A stretch of 12,651 nt of DNA from Anaerolineales bacterium UBA5069 (lineage in GTDB: Bacteria > Chloroflexota > Anaerolineae > Caldilineales > Caldilineaceae), in contig DIAV01000081.1 of assembly GCA_002415895.1 (NCBI GenBank), forward strand, positions 12,414 through 25,064, given 5' to 3'. The translations under genes were made by a program, and so were the position numbers. The notes beneath the pieces were generated by a model, which saw only the letters and a list, made by a program, of their open reading frames with translations, was not told the origin of the DNA and made no database searches. Positions 1 to 7,624 of the stretch are shown piece by piece. Position 1 is the first letter of the stretch; every line of letters begins with the position of its first letter.

Positions 1-1014
1 CACACCAGCACCCACGGCGCGTTTGGCGCGCTGGCCTTTGGCATTGGCACAAGCGAAGTGGGACACGTGCTGGCCACGCAATGCCTGCTGCAGAAGAAGC
101 CCATGACCTTCGCCATCAACGTGGAGGGTGAGCTTGGATTAGGTGTCACCGCCAAGGACATCATCCTGGCAATCATCGCGCAAAATGGCGCGGCAGGGGG
201 CACAGGCTATGTCTTCGAATACCGCGGCAGCGCCATCCGCAGTCTGAGCATGGCCAATCGCATGACGATCTGCAATATGAGCATTGAAGGCGGCGCGCGT
301 GCGGGCATGATTGCCCCCGACGAGACGACCTTTGCCTATGTCAAGGGGCGTCCGTATGCGCCCAAGAGGGACGACTGGGAAAAGGCCGTCGCGTACTGGC
401 GCACGCTTGTCACCGATGACGACGCCGTCTTTGACCGTGAGATGGTGCTGGATGCCAACGCGCTTCAGCCGATGGTGACCTATGGCACCAACCCGGGGCA
501 GGGGGTGGCCATCACGGGCAACATTCCCACCATCGATCAACTGGATGATCCGGCAGACCGTCGCAGCCTGCTCAGCGCACTCGAATACATGGGGCTCAAG
601 CCGGGGCAGGCCATGCAGGGGCAGCCCGTGGACATTGTGTTCATTGGCTCCTGCACCAACAGCCGCATTGAGGATTTACGCGAGGCTGCGGAGATTGTGC
701 GCGGCAAGCGCGTGGCCGGCACTGTGCAGGCGCTGGTTGTGCCCGGCTCCAAGGCCATCAAGTCTCAGGCCGAAGCCGAAGGGCTTGACCGTATCTTCAC
801 CGAAGCGGGCTTTGAGTGGCGCGGGGCGGGCTGCTCCATGTGCCTGGCCATGAACGACGACAAGGCCGGCGCGGGCAAGTATGTGGCCAGCACCAGCAAT
901 CGCAACTTCCAGGGCCGGCAGGGGCCGGGCGCGCGCAGCCTGCTCATGTCGCCCATTATGGCTGCGGCGGCAGCGCTGAATGGCCACGTGGTGGATGTGC
1001 GCGAGTTGCTGTAG
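1..1014 (+). CDS. leuC: 3-isopropylmalate dehydratase large subunit LeuC (5' end cut by window)
   Basis: Large subunit of isopropylmalate isomerase, an aconitase-family [4Fe-4S] enzyme that interconverts 2- and 3-isopropylmalate in cytosolic leucine biosynthesis. The frame is open from base 1, where it reads the [20 protein letters not shown] block, and ends at TAG 1012-1014, giving 337 visible residues. The three cluster cysteines are visible residues 218 (IGSCTNSR), 278 and 281 (GCSMC). Their spacing of 60 and 3 equals that of the E. coli-type enzyme as I remember it, so about 129 N-terminal residues lie outside the window. The blocks [10 protein letters not shown] and [10 protein letters not shown] near the end are also typical of LeuC. 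The bacterial long form (about 466 residues) fits better than the shorter archaeal HacA/LeuC form. leuD follows after 111 bases on the same strand, so the two are probably co-transcribed. No oddity is visible in the part seen. Confidence 0.97.
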   Translation, partial: HTSTHGAFGALAFGIGTSEVGHVLATQCLLQKKPMTFAINVEGELGLGVTAKDIILAIIAQNGAAGGTGYVFEYRGSAIRSLSMANRMTICNMSIEGGARAGMIAPDETTFAYVKGRPYAPKRDDWEKAVAYWRTLVTDDDAVFDREMVLDANALQPMVTYGTNPGQGVAITGNIPTIDQLDDPADRRSLLSALEYMGLKPGQAMQGQPVDIVFIGSCTNSRIEDLREAAEIVRGKRVAGTVQALVVPGSKAIKSQAEAEGLDRIFTEAGFEWRGAGCSMCLAMNDDKAGAGKYVASTSNRNFQGRQGPGARSLLMSPIMAAAAALNGHVVDVRELL

Positions 1015-1125
1015 AGAAAACCAATGCTGCTCTCTCGGCGACCTGCGTGAAAATTACTGCTTCTGTAATGGGTGCAGCGCACCTGCCGCTCCAGTTTCAC
1101 CACAATTGAGAGAAGAACGACTTCC

Positions 1126-1716
1126 ATGAAACCCTTTACCACCCTGACAGCCACCGCTGCGCCCCTGCGCGCCGAGAACGTTGACACCGACCAGATTATC
1201 CCCGCCCGTTACTTGACTGCCGTAACGAAGGAGGGCATGGGTGATGGCCTGTTCTCGTCATGGCGTTATGCGCGCGACGGCTCGCCCAATCCTGAGTTCG
1301 TGCTCAACCGGCCCGAATTCGACGGCGCGCAGATATTGATTGCCGGGCGCAACTTTGGATCGGGCTCCAGCCGCGAACATGCTGTGTGGGCGCTCACCGA
1401 GTACGGCTTCACCTGTGTGATTGCGCCCGCCTTTGCCGATATCTTCTACAACAACTCGCTCAAGAGCGGGCTGCTGCCCGTGGCGCTCTCCGAAGAGAGC
1501 GTTAACATGCTGTGGGATTTGGTGGAAGAGGACCCGCAAACTCAGCTTGTGGTCAATCTCGAGACGCAAACAGTCACGCTGCCCGACGGTCAGGTGCACG
1601 CCTTTGCAATTGACCCCTTCCGCAAGCTCTGCCTCATCAACGGCGTCGATGACATGGGCTACATCATGTCCAAGGACGCTGCGATTGCCGCGTTTGAGGC
1701 GCAGCCCCGCTGGTAA
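1126..1716 (+). CDS. leuD: 3-isopropylmalate dehydratase small subunit LeuD
   Basis: Small (swivel-domain) subunit that completes the LeuCD isopropylmalate isomerase in leucine biosynthesis. The protein has 196 residues, close to the roughly 200 of the bacterial form. The N-terminal motif NVDTDQIIPARYL and the substrate-loop motif GRNFGSGSSREHAVWAL are both present and diagnostic. I chose ATG 1126, giving MKPFTTLTATAAPLRAENVDTDQI, because family members begin just before this block and a purine-rich GAGAGAAG lies about 10 bases upstream. An in-frame GTG at 1072 would add 18 residues with no family likeness. The gene follows leuC after a 111-base gap in which I see no convincing promoter, so co-transcription from upstream of leuC is likely. 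It ends 18 bases before a perfect palindrome that probably terminates the operon. Confidence 0.97.
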   Translation: MKPFTTLTATAAPLRAENVDTDQIIPARYLTAVTKEGMGDGLFSSWRYARDGSPNPEFVLNRPEFDGAQILIAGRNFGSGSSREHAVWALTEYGFTCVIAPAFADIFYNNSLKSGLLPVALSEESVNMLWDLVEEDPQTQLVVNLETQTVTLPDGQVHAFAIDPFRKLCLINGVDDMGYIMSKDAAIAAFEAQPRW

Positions 1717-1734
1717 GGTTTGTGCTCCACAATC

Positions 1735-1786
1735 GCCACAAACAGAGTGAGGCTTCCGCATGCGGAAGCCTCACTCTGTTTGTGGC
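1735..1786. terminator. Perfect 52-bp palindrome, probable bidirectional terminator between convergent genes
   Basis: Bases 1735-1760 are the exact reverse complement of 1761-1786: two 26-base arms meeting at GCATGC with no mismatch. Transcribed from either side it would form a hairpin of about 24 base pairs with a CATG loop. It begins 18 bases after the leuD stop and ends 8 bases before the stop codon of the convergent secreted-protein gene, where a shared terminator is expected. The classical U-run is poor; the outer arm reads only TGTTTGTGG. Termination is therefore inferred from position and symmetry. A role in protecting 3' ends from exonucleases would also fit. Confidence 0.8.
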
Positions 1787-1794
1787 TGCAATCT

Positions 1795-4700
1795 CTATTT
1801 GGTGATGACCGGCAGGTAGAGCCAGCGCTGTGTACCGCTGGTCAGGCTCAGCCGCTGTTCCTGTAGCACTGCGCCGCCAGACGAAAGCAACTGCGCGCGC
1901 ACGCCCACGGGCGCAATCACGCCCTTGGCCTTGGTAAAGGTTGTACTCAACTGGCCCTGGGCATTGCTCACACCCTCAACAACCTCGCCGCCAACCAGCA
2001 GCCCCGTTTGGCCGTCACCCTCTACGCCAATGCGCACCCTCGCGCCGGGCACGGGTGTGCCCCAGTCATCCAGTACAGTTGCCACCAGTTCTGAGGTCAG
2101 CCCTTCGCCCAGGTTGGTGGGTGATGCCGTGAACTGGATTGTGTTGGCAATTGGGTTGCGGATCTTCACGATAGCCGTGGCCGAGAGTGCACCGGTCGTT
2201 GCCGTCAGCGTGACATCGCCCACGGTGTTGGGTGCCGTATAGGTGGTTGCCACGCGCCCGTTCTGCGTCACCAGGTTTTCTTCGGCCAGGAAGCCCGCCG
2301 AAGCGGTCATTGCAACCGGCGTGCCGTCGGCCACTGTCATGCCCTGGTCGTCCAGCACGCGCACGACCACATCCACAGTGTCTGTGCCGTTGGGGCGCAG
2401 ATAGTGGTTGAAGTTCTGGTCATCGAAGAATATCTGCGCGGCCGGGCGGAAATACTGCGCCGTGAATGAGACACTGTCTGCAATCGCGTCGTCATACTGG
2501 TCCTGCGTGGAGGCCGTTACCGTGGCTTGTGCGCCGCTTCTGGCGGCGGTGATTGCTTCTGCATCGGCTGTGGAGACTGCATCCCAGTTCGGATAGATCT
2601 TCACCGTGCGGTCGGCGGATTGCCCATAGTTGAGGCAGGGGTTGCCCGGGATCAGGCTCCACTCGGAAAGCCAGCCTTGCGGCAGGGTGAAGTCGGGCGT
2701 TGTGAAACAGCGCTGCCGGCTATCGCGATTTTCATAGCGCAGCGTCACGTTGAAGGGGCTGCCATCGTTGGCAATGACACCCGGGTTCAGCACGGTGAGG
2801 CTGAAGGGCTGGAAGTTGATGGGCGCGGGGTCCATACGCTGGATTGTCTCGCCGCCCACTTGCCCGCGCAGCCAAAGGTAGCCCACGCCACGGCCCGGCC
2901 CTGTGAAGTCGGGCAGGGCAAACTGGCCGTCACCAACCTGACCATCGCCATGTGCGCCGTCGTCGTAGAGGGTGAACTCGTTGCCCCAGCGGCTACCGTT
3001 AGGTGTTTGCAGCCAGCCTGTGAGCACGTTGCCGGTCATCGCCCGCCCCATGTTGACCTTGAGCGGGAAGGCCGCAAAGGAGGACGGCGCGTGATCGAAG
3101 GTTCCTTGCACCTCGAGTTCGCTGGCGGCAAGGCTTGTAAAGGAATAGGTGGAGGAACCGGATGAACCGGCATCCACGGTGGCGCTCCACACGCCGGTGC
3201 GACCGTTCACGTCCACCTGCACATACTGCACGCTGCGGTCACCCGGCGCATTGTCCACCGTCAGGCAGAGAACGCCGCTTGCGTTGCAGTCCACAGTGTT
3301 GCCGTCGGGGGTGCGCACCAGCAGCGGCTCGAAGTTGCCGCTGAAGCCGGTTTGCAGGAAGCCGATGCTGTCGATCAACGAGTCCACGGTTGCGGTGTGT
3401 GTGCGTGTGGGCTGCGGGGGCGCGGGCGTAAAGATATAGCCGGTGCCGTTGGTTGCGCCCGCGACATCATTGTTGCTGACGATCACTTCGTCATCTGTGC
3501 CACCAATGAGGAAGGAGGTGCGCCGCACGCCAATTTGCGCGCCGCCCGAATCGCCGGCCTGGAGTTGCTGATACTGATAGCGGATTTCGCCCGTGTTCTC
3601 GTTAAGCCACACCTGGTAGGCGCGACAGCCGCCGCCCAGCGCTTCGCCCACTGTCGTAACGATATGCCACTCATTGATGCCAAAATTGGCTGTGTAGACC
3701 TTGGCCTGCTGCCCATAGTTGGTACCGAAGTAGCAGGCAGCCTGCGGCGCATCGGGTGAGGCAATCGCCACCGTCTCGGAGATGGGCACGGTTAAGGTGT
3801 AGTTGCCGTTCGGGTCACTCGCTGCCAGTTCTGCTGCGGCGGCCTGTGCTGCCGCGTCGGCCGCAGCGGCAAGATTCGGCGGAAAGGGCACGAAGGCCCA
3901 CGTCAAGTTGGGATTGTAGAGATTGTTGAGGTAGGTCCTTTCCAACGTGCAGAATGGACCTGTGCAGGGATTCATCTGGATATAGCCTGTGGGGTAGACG
4001 CGCGCCACCGTGCGTTCATCGCCCCACACGGGTCCTTTCATGGGAACATCGAGGTAGGTGCTGAGCACCCCGGCATCCTGGCTGAGGCCAATCTCAAACC
4101 ACTGGTAATCGGGCGGATCCATCTTGTCCCAGCGATAGGTCCATTTGTCGCTCACATAATCGCTCCAGCGACCGGCCCCGGCGGAGTGGCCAAGCTGCGC
4201 GCGCAGCACGTCGCCCGTCTGCGCGATCTGCGCGGGATTGACATAGAAGAACTGGCCGCCGCTGCCCAGCGCCGTGAGCAGATAGGGCACGATGCCTGTA
4301 GGCTGCGATGCATTCGCCCCCAGCCCCATAAAAGCCTTCATTGTGGCCGAGACATTGGGCGGCGTGGGCGTAAGCGAACTACAGCCGCCCAGCAATACCA
4401 CCGAGCCGCGCACGCCGCGCGAGGTCAGCAACTGGCGCATGTTGGCCGCGCTGGGCGAGGCGTAGGAATCGCCGTCGGTATAAAGCCAGGCCTGCCCGCC
4501 GCGCATGGTCTGGGCGCCCTGGGCGAGCGATCCCAGGCCGTTCACGACACAGTTGGGATCAGCCGCCGCGCCGGGTGTGAGCGCGTTGATGCCCGTGGCG
4601 GCGTTGCCGGCGGTGAAGTAATCCTTGAAGAAGGGCTTGATCGCGTTGGCCGTGTTATCAAAGGTGAAGAGTTTGAACTGCGTACCCTTGGGCTCCTGCG

Positions 4701-6708
4701 CGGCGTCGTTGGTTTGTTCGGTCGCTACCGTCTTGATGCCGTCGATCTTGGGTCCGGCCATGCTTGCCGAATTGTCCACCACCATGGTCAGCCGCTTCCA
4801 CCACTGGTAGTCTTCGCCACCCGAGGGGGGCGAGACGTTGAGTGCCGCCGGCTGCGCGCCGGCTGTCTCGGCCACCGCAGCGGCAGAGCCGCCCGTGCCA
4901 AAGGGGTTGGCCAGGCCAATATTCTTGGTGATTGTCTCAGCCGTGGCGCTGTCGGTGGGCAAGCCCATCTGCCGCCACGCCAGAATGTACACAAAGGCGG
5001 TGCAGGTGTCGTCAAAAACATCCCCGTTGGCCTCAAATGTCGGGTCGGTATAGGCGCGCTGCACCATCGTGTGGCCATGCGCCACGCGATCCACTGGTGC
5101 GCCTGCCGGGCCGCCGCCGGATGTGCGGCCATCCTGCGCGCTGTCGGTAAAGTCCCACAGCATCGCAGCAATCGCCAGTTCATTCTGGTCGGAGAGCAGA
5201 TTGGCAGGGCGCGTTGAGTCGTAGGTCTCCAGATTGACAGAGATGCCCGGCACACCCGCCCCGTTCATGTCCAGGTAGAAGCTTGCATCGGCGTAGCCGC
5301 GTGCTGCGCGCACGGCGCTCTGGTAGTAGTCGGGGTAGCCTTCGCCCCAGGAAAGCTCGCGATCGTTGGTCAGCGTATCGATGTTGTGCGGTCCGCCGCC
5401 ATTGTCGTCGCAGCCGTATTCGTCGTCGGCCATGTGACCCCATTCGTGCATGATGACGCTGTCGTCCCACTGGTCGGGGTCAGAGGGATCATCAGCGATG
5501 GTCATCTCACCCCAAAAAGACTGGTAGTAGGAGCCGGTGTCGCCATAGTTCTTCTCCCAATGGACTTCGGCAGCTTCATCAAAAATGGCATCATCGCCCG
5601 TCGCGCCACCGCTCTCATTCCACACGCTCCACGCCTGGAAGACGGCGTCGGCAATGTTGAAGATGCCGCTTTGCTCTTCGTTAAGGGTGAAGTTGAGTGT
5701 GTAGGATCCGCCTTCGGACTCAATGATGCTGCTGTCGAACTCATAGACTTCGTCAATATAGGAGCTATCCTCGACCTCAACCACGGTTTTGCCGCCAGAG
5801 TTCAGTTGGGCGCGCAGGCGTATATAGAGCTCGAGTTCATCATCAAAGACGCCATCGTCGTCACAGAAGGAGAAGCTGTAGTTGCCGTTGGCATTGGTCA
5901 GCTTGCGCCCATACTCATCGTCGAAGAGGGTGTCCTCTTCGCGCATGGCGATGACCGCGTTGGCAACCGGGACCGTTTGCGCTGCACCAAGCATGGTGGA
6001 GATGGGCCGGCGCTCAATCCGCTGCACCCTGCCCGAGATGGTGAAGCACGGGTCGTTCGCTTCGGCAGGCTCGACCGGCGCATCGGGCGATGCCGGGTCC
6101 ACCTCTGCCGCCGAGGCGGAAAGCTGCGCGACCTCCGTCTGCATGGGCACGGTGCGCGGGTCGATGGCGGTAATGTCCTTGGTGCTTACCTGCGCGCCAT
6201 TGCTGCGCACATCAAAGAAGATCACCCCCAGGGGCGCGTACTGTTCGCTGGGTGAGGGCGCAATCAGGGCCGACGCCATCACACGGAAGACGCCCTCGGC
6301 AGGAAAACGCACCTGGCGCTGGGAGCGCACGGTCTGCCCTTTGACAACGGGGCCACTCTCCTCCTCGGCGCTGCCGCCGGCCAGCTCGCCGCCTTCGGGC
6401 AAAAACCACTGGATGTGCACGTTGGGCGCGTCGGTGAGGGTGCGCGCTTCAAGGGTAAGTGTCGCCACGCCGCCTGGCCCCACGGGGCCGTCGGTAGCCA
6501 GCGTTAATTCAAGCGGCGTCATTCTGTCGGCCACGACGTCTGTAATCGCACCGGATGAAGCAAGCGGCTCCTGTTGCGGGGCAGCCGCCTGCGCGGGACG
6601 TGCGGGTAGCGCCGAAAGCAGAATGGCAAGAAGCAGAGTCCAGGCGACAAATTGTTTGGTGTGAGCGCGTTGTGCGCGCGTTGCGGGCGCTGTCGTGTAA
6701 TGCGTCAT
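1795..6708 (-). CDS. Large secreted multidomain protein: HEXXH metalloprotease-like plus VWA plus Ig-like domains, Chloroflexota-type C-terminal tail
   Basis: Exported protein of 1637 residues, function unproven. ATG 6708 was chosen because AAGGA lies 8 bases upstream and residues 1-41 form a signal peptide (Arg/Lys-bearing start, hydrophobic 20-35, cleavage probably after AQA at 41). An upstream frame would add 13 unconvincing residues. Domain order: beta region 45-190; transthyretin/carboxypeptidase-regulatory-like domain about 218-310; zinc-protease-like domain with H421-E-W-G-H425 and a likely third ligand E456 in SWGEGYPDYY; VWA domain about 635-810 with D645-N-S-A-S649 and T744-D-G; a nidogen-like or jelly-roll-like region about 850-1065 interrupted by an Ala-rich stretch; a DDG-x-HGDG-x-x-GDG acidic loop at 1249-1261, like 'choice-of-anchor X' domains; two invasin (Big_1)-like Ig domains about 1422-1625; tail ending Y-L-P-V-I-T-K. 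Inference: a cell-surface or extracellular protease or adhesin. Peptidase activity is not certain. It is monocistronic with its own promoter. Confidence 0.9.
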   Translation of the reverse strand: MTHYTTAPATRAQRAHTKQFVAWTLLLAILLSALPARPAQAAAPQQEPLASSGAITDVVADRMTPLELTLATDGPVGPGGVATLTLEARTLTDAPNVHIQWFLPEGGELAGGSAEEESGPVVKGQTVRSQRQVRFPAEGVFRVMASALIAPSPSEQYAPLGVIFFDVRSNGAQVSTKDITAIDPRTVPMQTEVAQLSASAAEVDPASPDAPVEPAEANDPCFTISGRVQRIERRPISTMLGAAQTVPVANAVIAMREEDTLFDDEYGRKLTNANGNYSFSFCDDDGVFDDELELYIRLRAQLNSGGKTVVEVEDSSYIDEVYEFDSSIIESEGGSYTLNFTLNEEQSGIFNIADAVFQAWSVWNESGGATGDDAIFDEAAEVHWEKNYGDTGSYYQSFWGEMTIADDPSDPDQWDDSVIMHEWGHMADDEYGCDDNGGGPHNIDTLTNDRELSWGEGYPDYYQSAVRAARGYADASFYLDMNGAGVPGISVNLETYDSTRPANLLSDQNELAIAAMLWDFTDSAQDGRTSGGGPAGAPVDRVAHGHTMVQRAYTDPTFEANGDVFDDTCTAFVYILAWRQMGLPTDSATAETITKNIGLANPFGTGGSAAAVAETAGAQPAALNVSPPSGGEDYQWWKRLTMVVDNSASMAGPKIDGIKTVATEQTNDAAQEPKGTQFKLFTFDNTANAIKPFFKDYFTAGNAATGINALTPGAAADPNCVVNGLGSLAQGAQTMRGGQAWLYTDGDSYASPSAANMRQLLTSRGVRGSVVLLGGCSSLTPTPPNVSATMKAFMGLGANASQPTGIVPYLLTALGSGGQFFYVNPAQIAQTGDVLRAQLGHSAGAGRWSDYVSDKWTYRWDKMDPPDYQWFEIGLSQDAGVLSTYLDVPMKGPVWGDERTVARVYPTGYIQMNPCTGPFCTLERTYLNNLYNPNLTWAFVPFPPNLAAAADAAAQAAAAELAASDPNGNYTLTVPISETVAIASPDAPQAACYFGTNYGQQAKVYTANFGINEWHIVTTVGEALGGGCRAYQVWLNENTGEIRYQYQQLQAGDSGGAQIGVRRTSFLIGGTDDEVIVSNNDVAGATNGTGYIFTPAPPQPTRTHTATVDSLIDSIGFLQTGFSGNFEPLLVRTPDGNTVDCNASGVLCLTVDNAPGDRSVQYVQVDVNGRTGVWSATVDAGSSGSSTYSFTSLAASELEVQGTFDHAPSSFAAFPLKVNMGRAMTGNVLTGWLQTPNGSRWGNEFTLYDDGAHGDGQVGDGQFALPDFTGPGRGVGYLWLRGQVGGETIQRMDPAPINFQPFSLTVLNPGVIANDGSPFNVTLRYENRDSRQRCFTTPDFTLPQGWLSEWSLIPGNPCLNYGQSADRTVKIYPNWDAVSTADAEAITAARSGAQATVTASTQDQYDDAIADSVSFTAQYFRPAAQIFFDDQNFNHYLRPNGTDTVDVVVRVLDDQGMTVADGTPVAMTASAGFLAEENLVTQNGRVATTYTAPNTVGDVTLTATTGALSATAIVKIRNPIANTIQFTASPTNLGEGLTSELVATVLDDWGTPVPGARVRIGVEGDGQTGLLVGGEVVEGVSNAQGQLSTTFTKAKGVIAPVGVRAQLLSSGGAVLQEQRLSLTSGTQRWLYLPVITK

Positions 6709-6716
6709 GACACCGG

Positions 6717-6721
6717 TCCTT
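6717..6721 (-). promoter_or_regulatory. Ribosome binding site of the secreted-protein gene
   Basis: On the minus strand AAGGA stands 8 bases before ATG 6708. This decides the start in favour of MTHYTTAP, directly followed by the signal peptide, over the longer reading beginning near 6747. Confidence 0.7.
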
Positions 6722-6758
6722 GTTGAGCAGGATGCGAAGTAGAGCAAGCGGATGTGCC

Positions 6759-6786
6759 ATCATACCCGCCTTTGAACTTATGTCAA
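6759..6786 (-). promoter_or_regulatory. Sigma70-type promoter for the secreted-protein gene
   Basis: Read on the minus strand there is a perfect -35 hexamer TTGACA (6786-6781), a 16-base spacer and a -10 hexamer TATGAT (6764-6759, five of six consensus). Transcription would start near 6752, giving a leader of about 44 bases before ATG 6708 that contains the AAGGA site. A run of alternating GC (about 6810-6820) lies just upstream of the -35. The match is by eye; position and quality make it the best promoter in the window. Confidence 0.65.
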
Positions 6787-6931
6787 TGTGCATTGCGACA
6801 CACCCACTGGCGCGCGCGCGACACAGCCAGCCAGGCACTGATCAGCACACGTTCATACCCATACACGCTGCGCAGTGCAGGTTCTGCTGTATGACAGGAC
6901 AAATGACCCCTGCGTACTGCCGTCGCGTCCA

Positions 6932-6960
6932 TTGGCAAAGAGCGCGCAACGTGCGACAAT
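6932..6960 (+). promoter_or_regulatory. Candidate promoter for the metV operon
   Basis: TTGGCA (6932-6937, five of six matches to the -35 consensus), a 17-base spacer, then GACAAT (6955-6960, four of six to the -10 consensus). It would give a leader of roughly 70 bases before the metV ATG at 7037. It is moderate in quality and found by eye in a GC-rich background, so it is only a candidate. Confidence 0.35.
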
Positions 6961-7036
6961 GAACGTGTCGTTTGGCAATTCGCCGGCAACGCCCCTTGCC
7001 GCATGTCAACGCTTCCCTCATTGTGACAAGGCTCCC

Positions 7037-7573
7037 ATGACCATCAATCTGCCGGAAGCTCGGCGCTGGCCGGGCAGTGAATGGATCAAGAATCACCCTG
7101 CCGCCCTCGAGCGCATCTATGCTGTCTCGGTCAAGGCGTTTACGCGCGTCTACCCCGCCATGAAAAAGATCGCGCCGCAGAGCAGCGAGCGGGTCATGGT
7201 CTTTGTGGAGGCAGTGGGCAAGGGGTATGTGTGGAACTGCCAGATGTGCGGCCAGTGCATTCTGCACAGTACAGGCATGACCTGCCCCATGAACTGTCCC
7301 AAGAATTTGCGCAACGGCCCATGCGGCGGCGTGCGCGCCAACGGCCACTGCGAGGTCATTCCCGAGCGCATGTGCGTATGGGTGCAGGCGTGGGAACGGA
7401 GCCAGGCGATGGCTGTCTATGGCCACAAGATCGTCACGCTGCAGCCGCCCGTCAACCGTGCGCTGAAGAACACATCTTCGTGGATCAACATGGTTGAGGG
7501 CACCGACCAAATCACCCCGCCGGGCTGGGCTGCGGCTTCACCAACAGGCAATGAAGGTCTGGAACACAGATAA
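7037..7573 (+). CDS. metV: MetV-type methylenetetrahydrofolate reductase partner, zinc-finger/Fe-S-like protein
   Basis: Small cysteine-rich protein of 178 residues matching the methylenetetrahydrofolate reductase C-terminal (MetV) family, which pairs with MetF in acetogens and other anaerobes. It has eight cysteines (68, 71, 74, 83, 87, 96, 105, 113) in the pattern CxxCxxC...CPMNCPKNLRNGPCGG...C...CVW, the family hallmark. Eight cysteines would suit two [4Fe-4S] clusters or metal sites; that is inference. I chose ATG 7037 (MTINLPEARRW) because the conserved region begins soon after and AAGG lies a few bases upstream; an ATG at 6959 overlaps a promoter-like sequence. metF lies downstream but is separated from it by an inverted-repeat-bounded insertion. 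Notably, the last codons and the TAA stop (7571-7573) lie inside the left inverted repeat, so the natural C-terminus may have been altered by the insertion. Confidence 0.9.
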   Translation: MTINLPEARRWPGSEWIKNHPAALERIYAVSVKAFTRVYPAMKKIAPQSSERVMVFVEAVGKGYVWNCQMCGQCILHSTGMTCPMNCPKNLRNGPCGGVRANGHCEVIPERMCVWVQAWERSQAMAVYGHKIVTLQPPVNRALKNTSSWINMVEGTDQITPPGWAAASPTGNEGLEHR

Positions 7574-7590
7574 CTGCGGAACAAGCAGGG
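7562..7590 (+). repeat. Left inverted repeat of the GxxExxY unit
   Basis: The outer 13 bases, GAACACAGATAAC (7562-7574), are repeated exactly in inverted orientation at 8093-8105. After two mismatches CGGAA also matches, then GCA and GG, for 23 matches in 29. It contains the last metV codons (gaa cac aga) and the TAA stop in frame. Confidence 0.8.
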
Positions 7591-7624
7591 ATATTTGCGG
7601 ATCGCCGCTTGGATGAGAGCAGAA

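Larger units (their letters stand above)
6709..7036. other. Divergent intergenic region (328 bases)
   Basis: This stretch separates the minus-strand secreted-protein gene from the plus-strand metV operon and should hold both promoters; the candidates are listed separately. It also holds an alternating GC run near 6810-6820, the short palindromes CTGATCAG and CTGCGCAG, and GCACTG/CAGTGC half-sites about 30 bases apart that could be a weak operator. I see no tRNA, no convincing riboswitch and no small gene. Plus-strand in-frame codons upstream of metV (GTG at 6875, ATG at 6959) give sequence without family likeness. Confidence 0.6.

Noticed and set aside
1041..1070. Possible promoter and small hairpin (ATTAC/GTAAT) in the leuC-leuD gap
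   Set aside because: There is no -35 at a proper distance, and the five-pair stem with a seven-base loop is too weak to claim.
3540..3560. GDSGG string in the secreted protein, like a trypsin-family active-site motif
   Set aside because: No matching histidine or aspartate motifs of a serine protease are present, and the surrounding sequence reads as a beta-sandwich repeat region.
4186..5217. Plus-strand open frame of 343 codons inside the secreted-protein gene
   Set aside because: No ribosome binding site or motifs, and composition typical of antisense GC-rich frames; the minus strand carries the VWA motifs here.
5386..6255. Plus-strand open frame of 289 codons opposite the protease-like domain
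   Set aside because: It is Val/Gly-rich without a recognised fold and lies exactly opposite well-supported domains.
6959..7036. Upstream ATG giving metV an extra 26 residues
   Set aside because: The added residues are unlike the family, the ATG overlaps a -10-like hexamer, and it has no convincing ribosome binding site.
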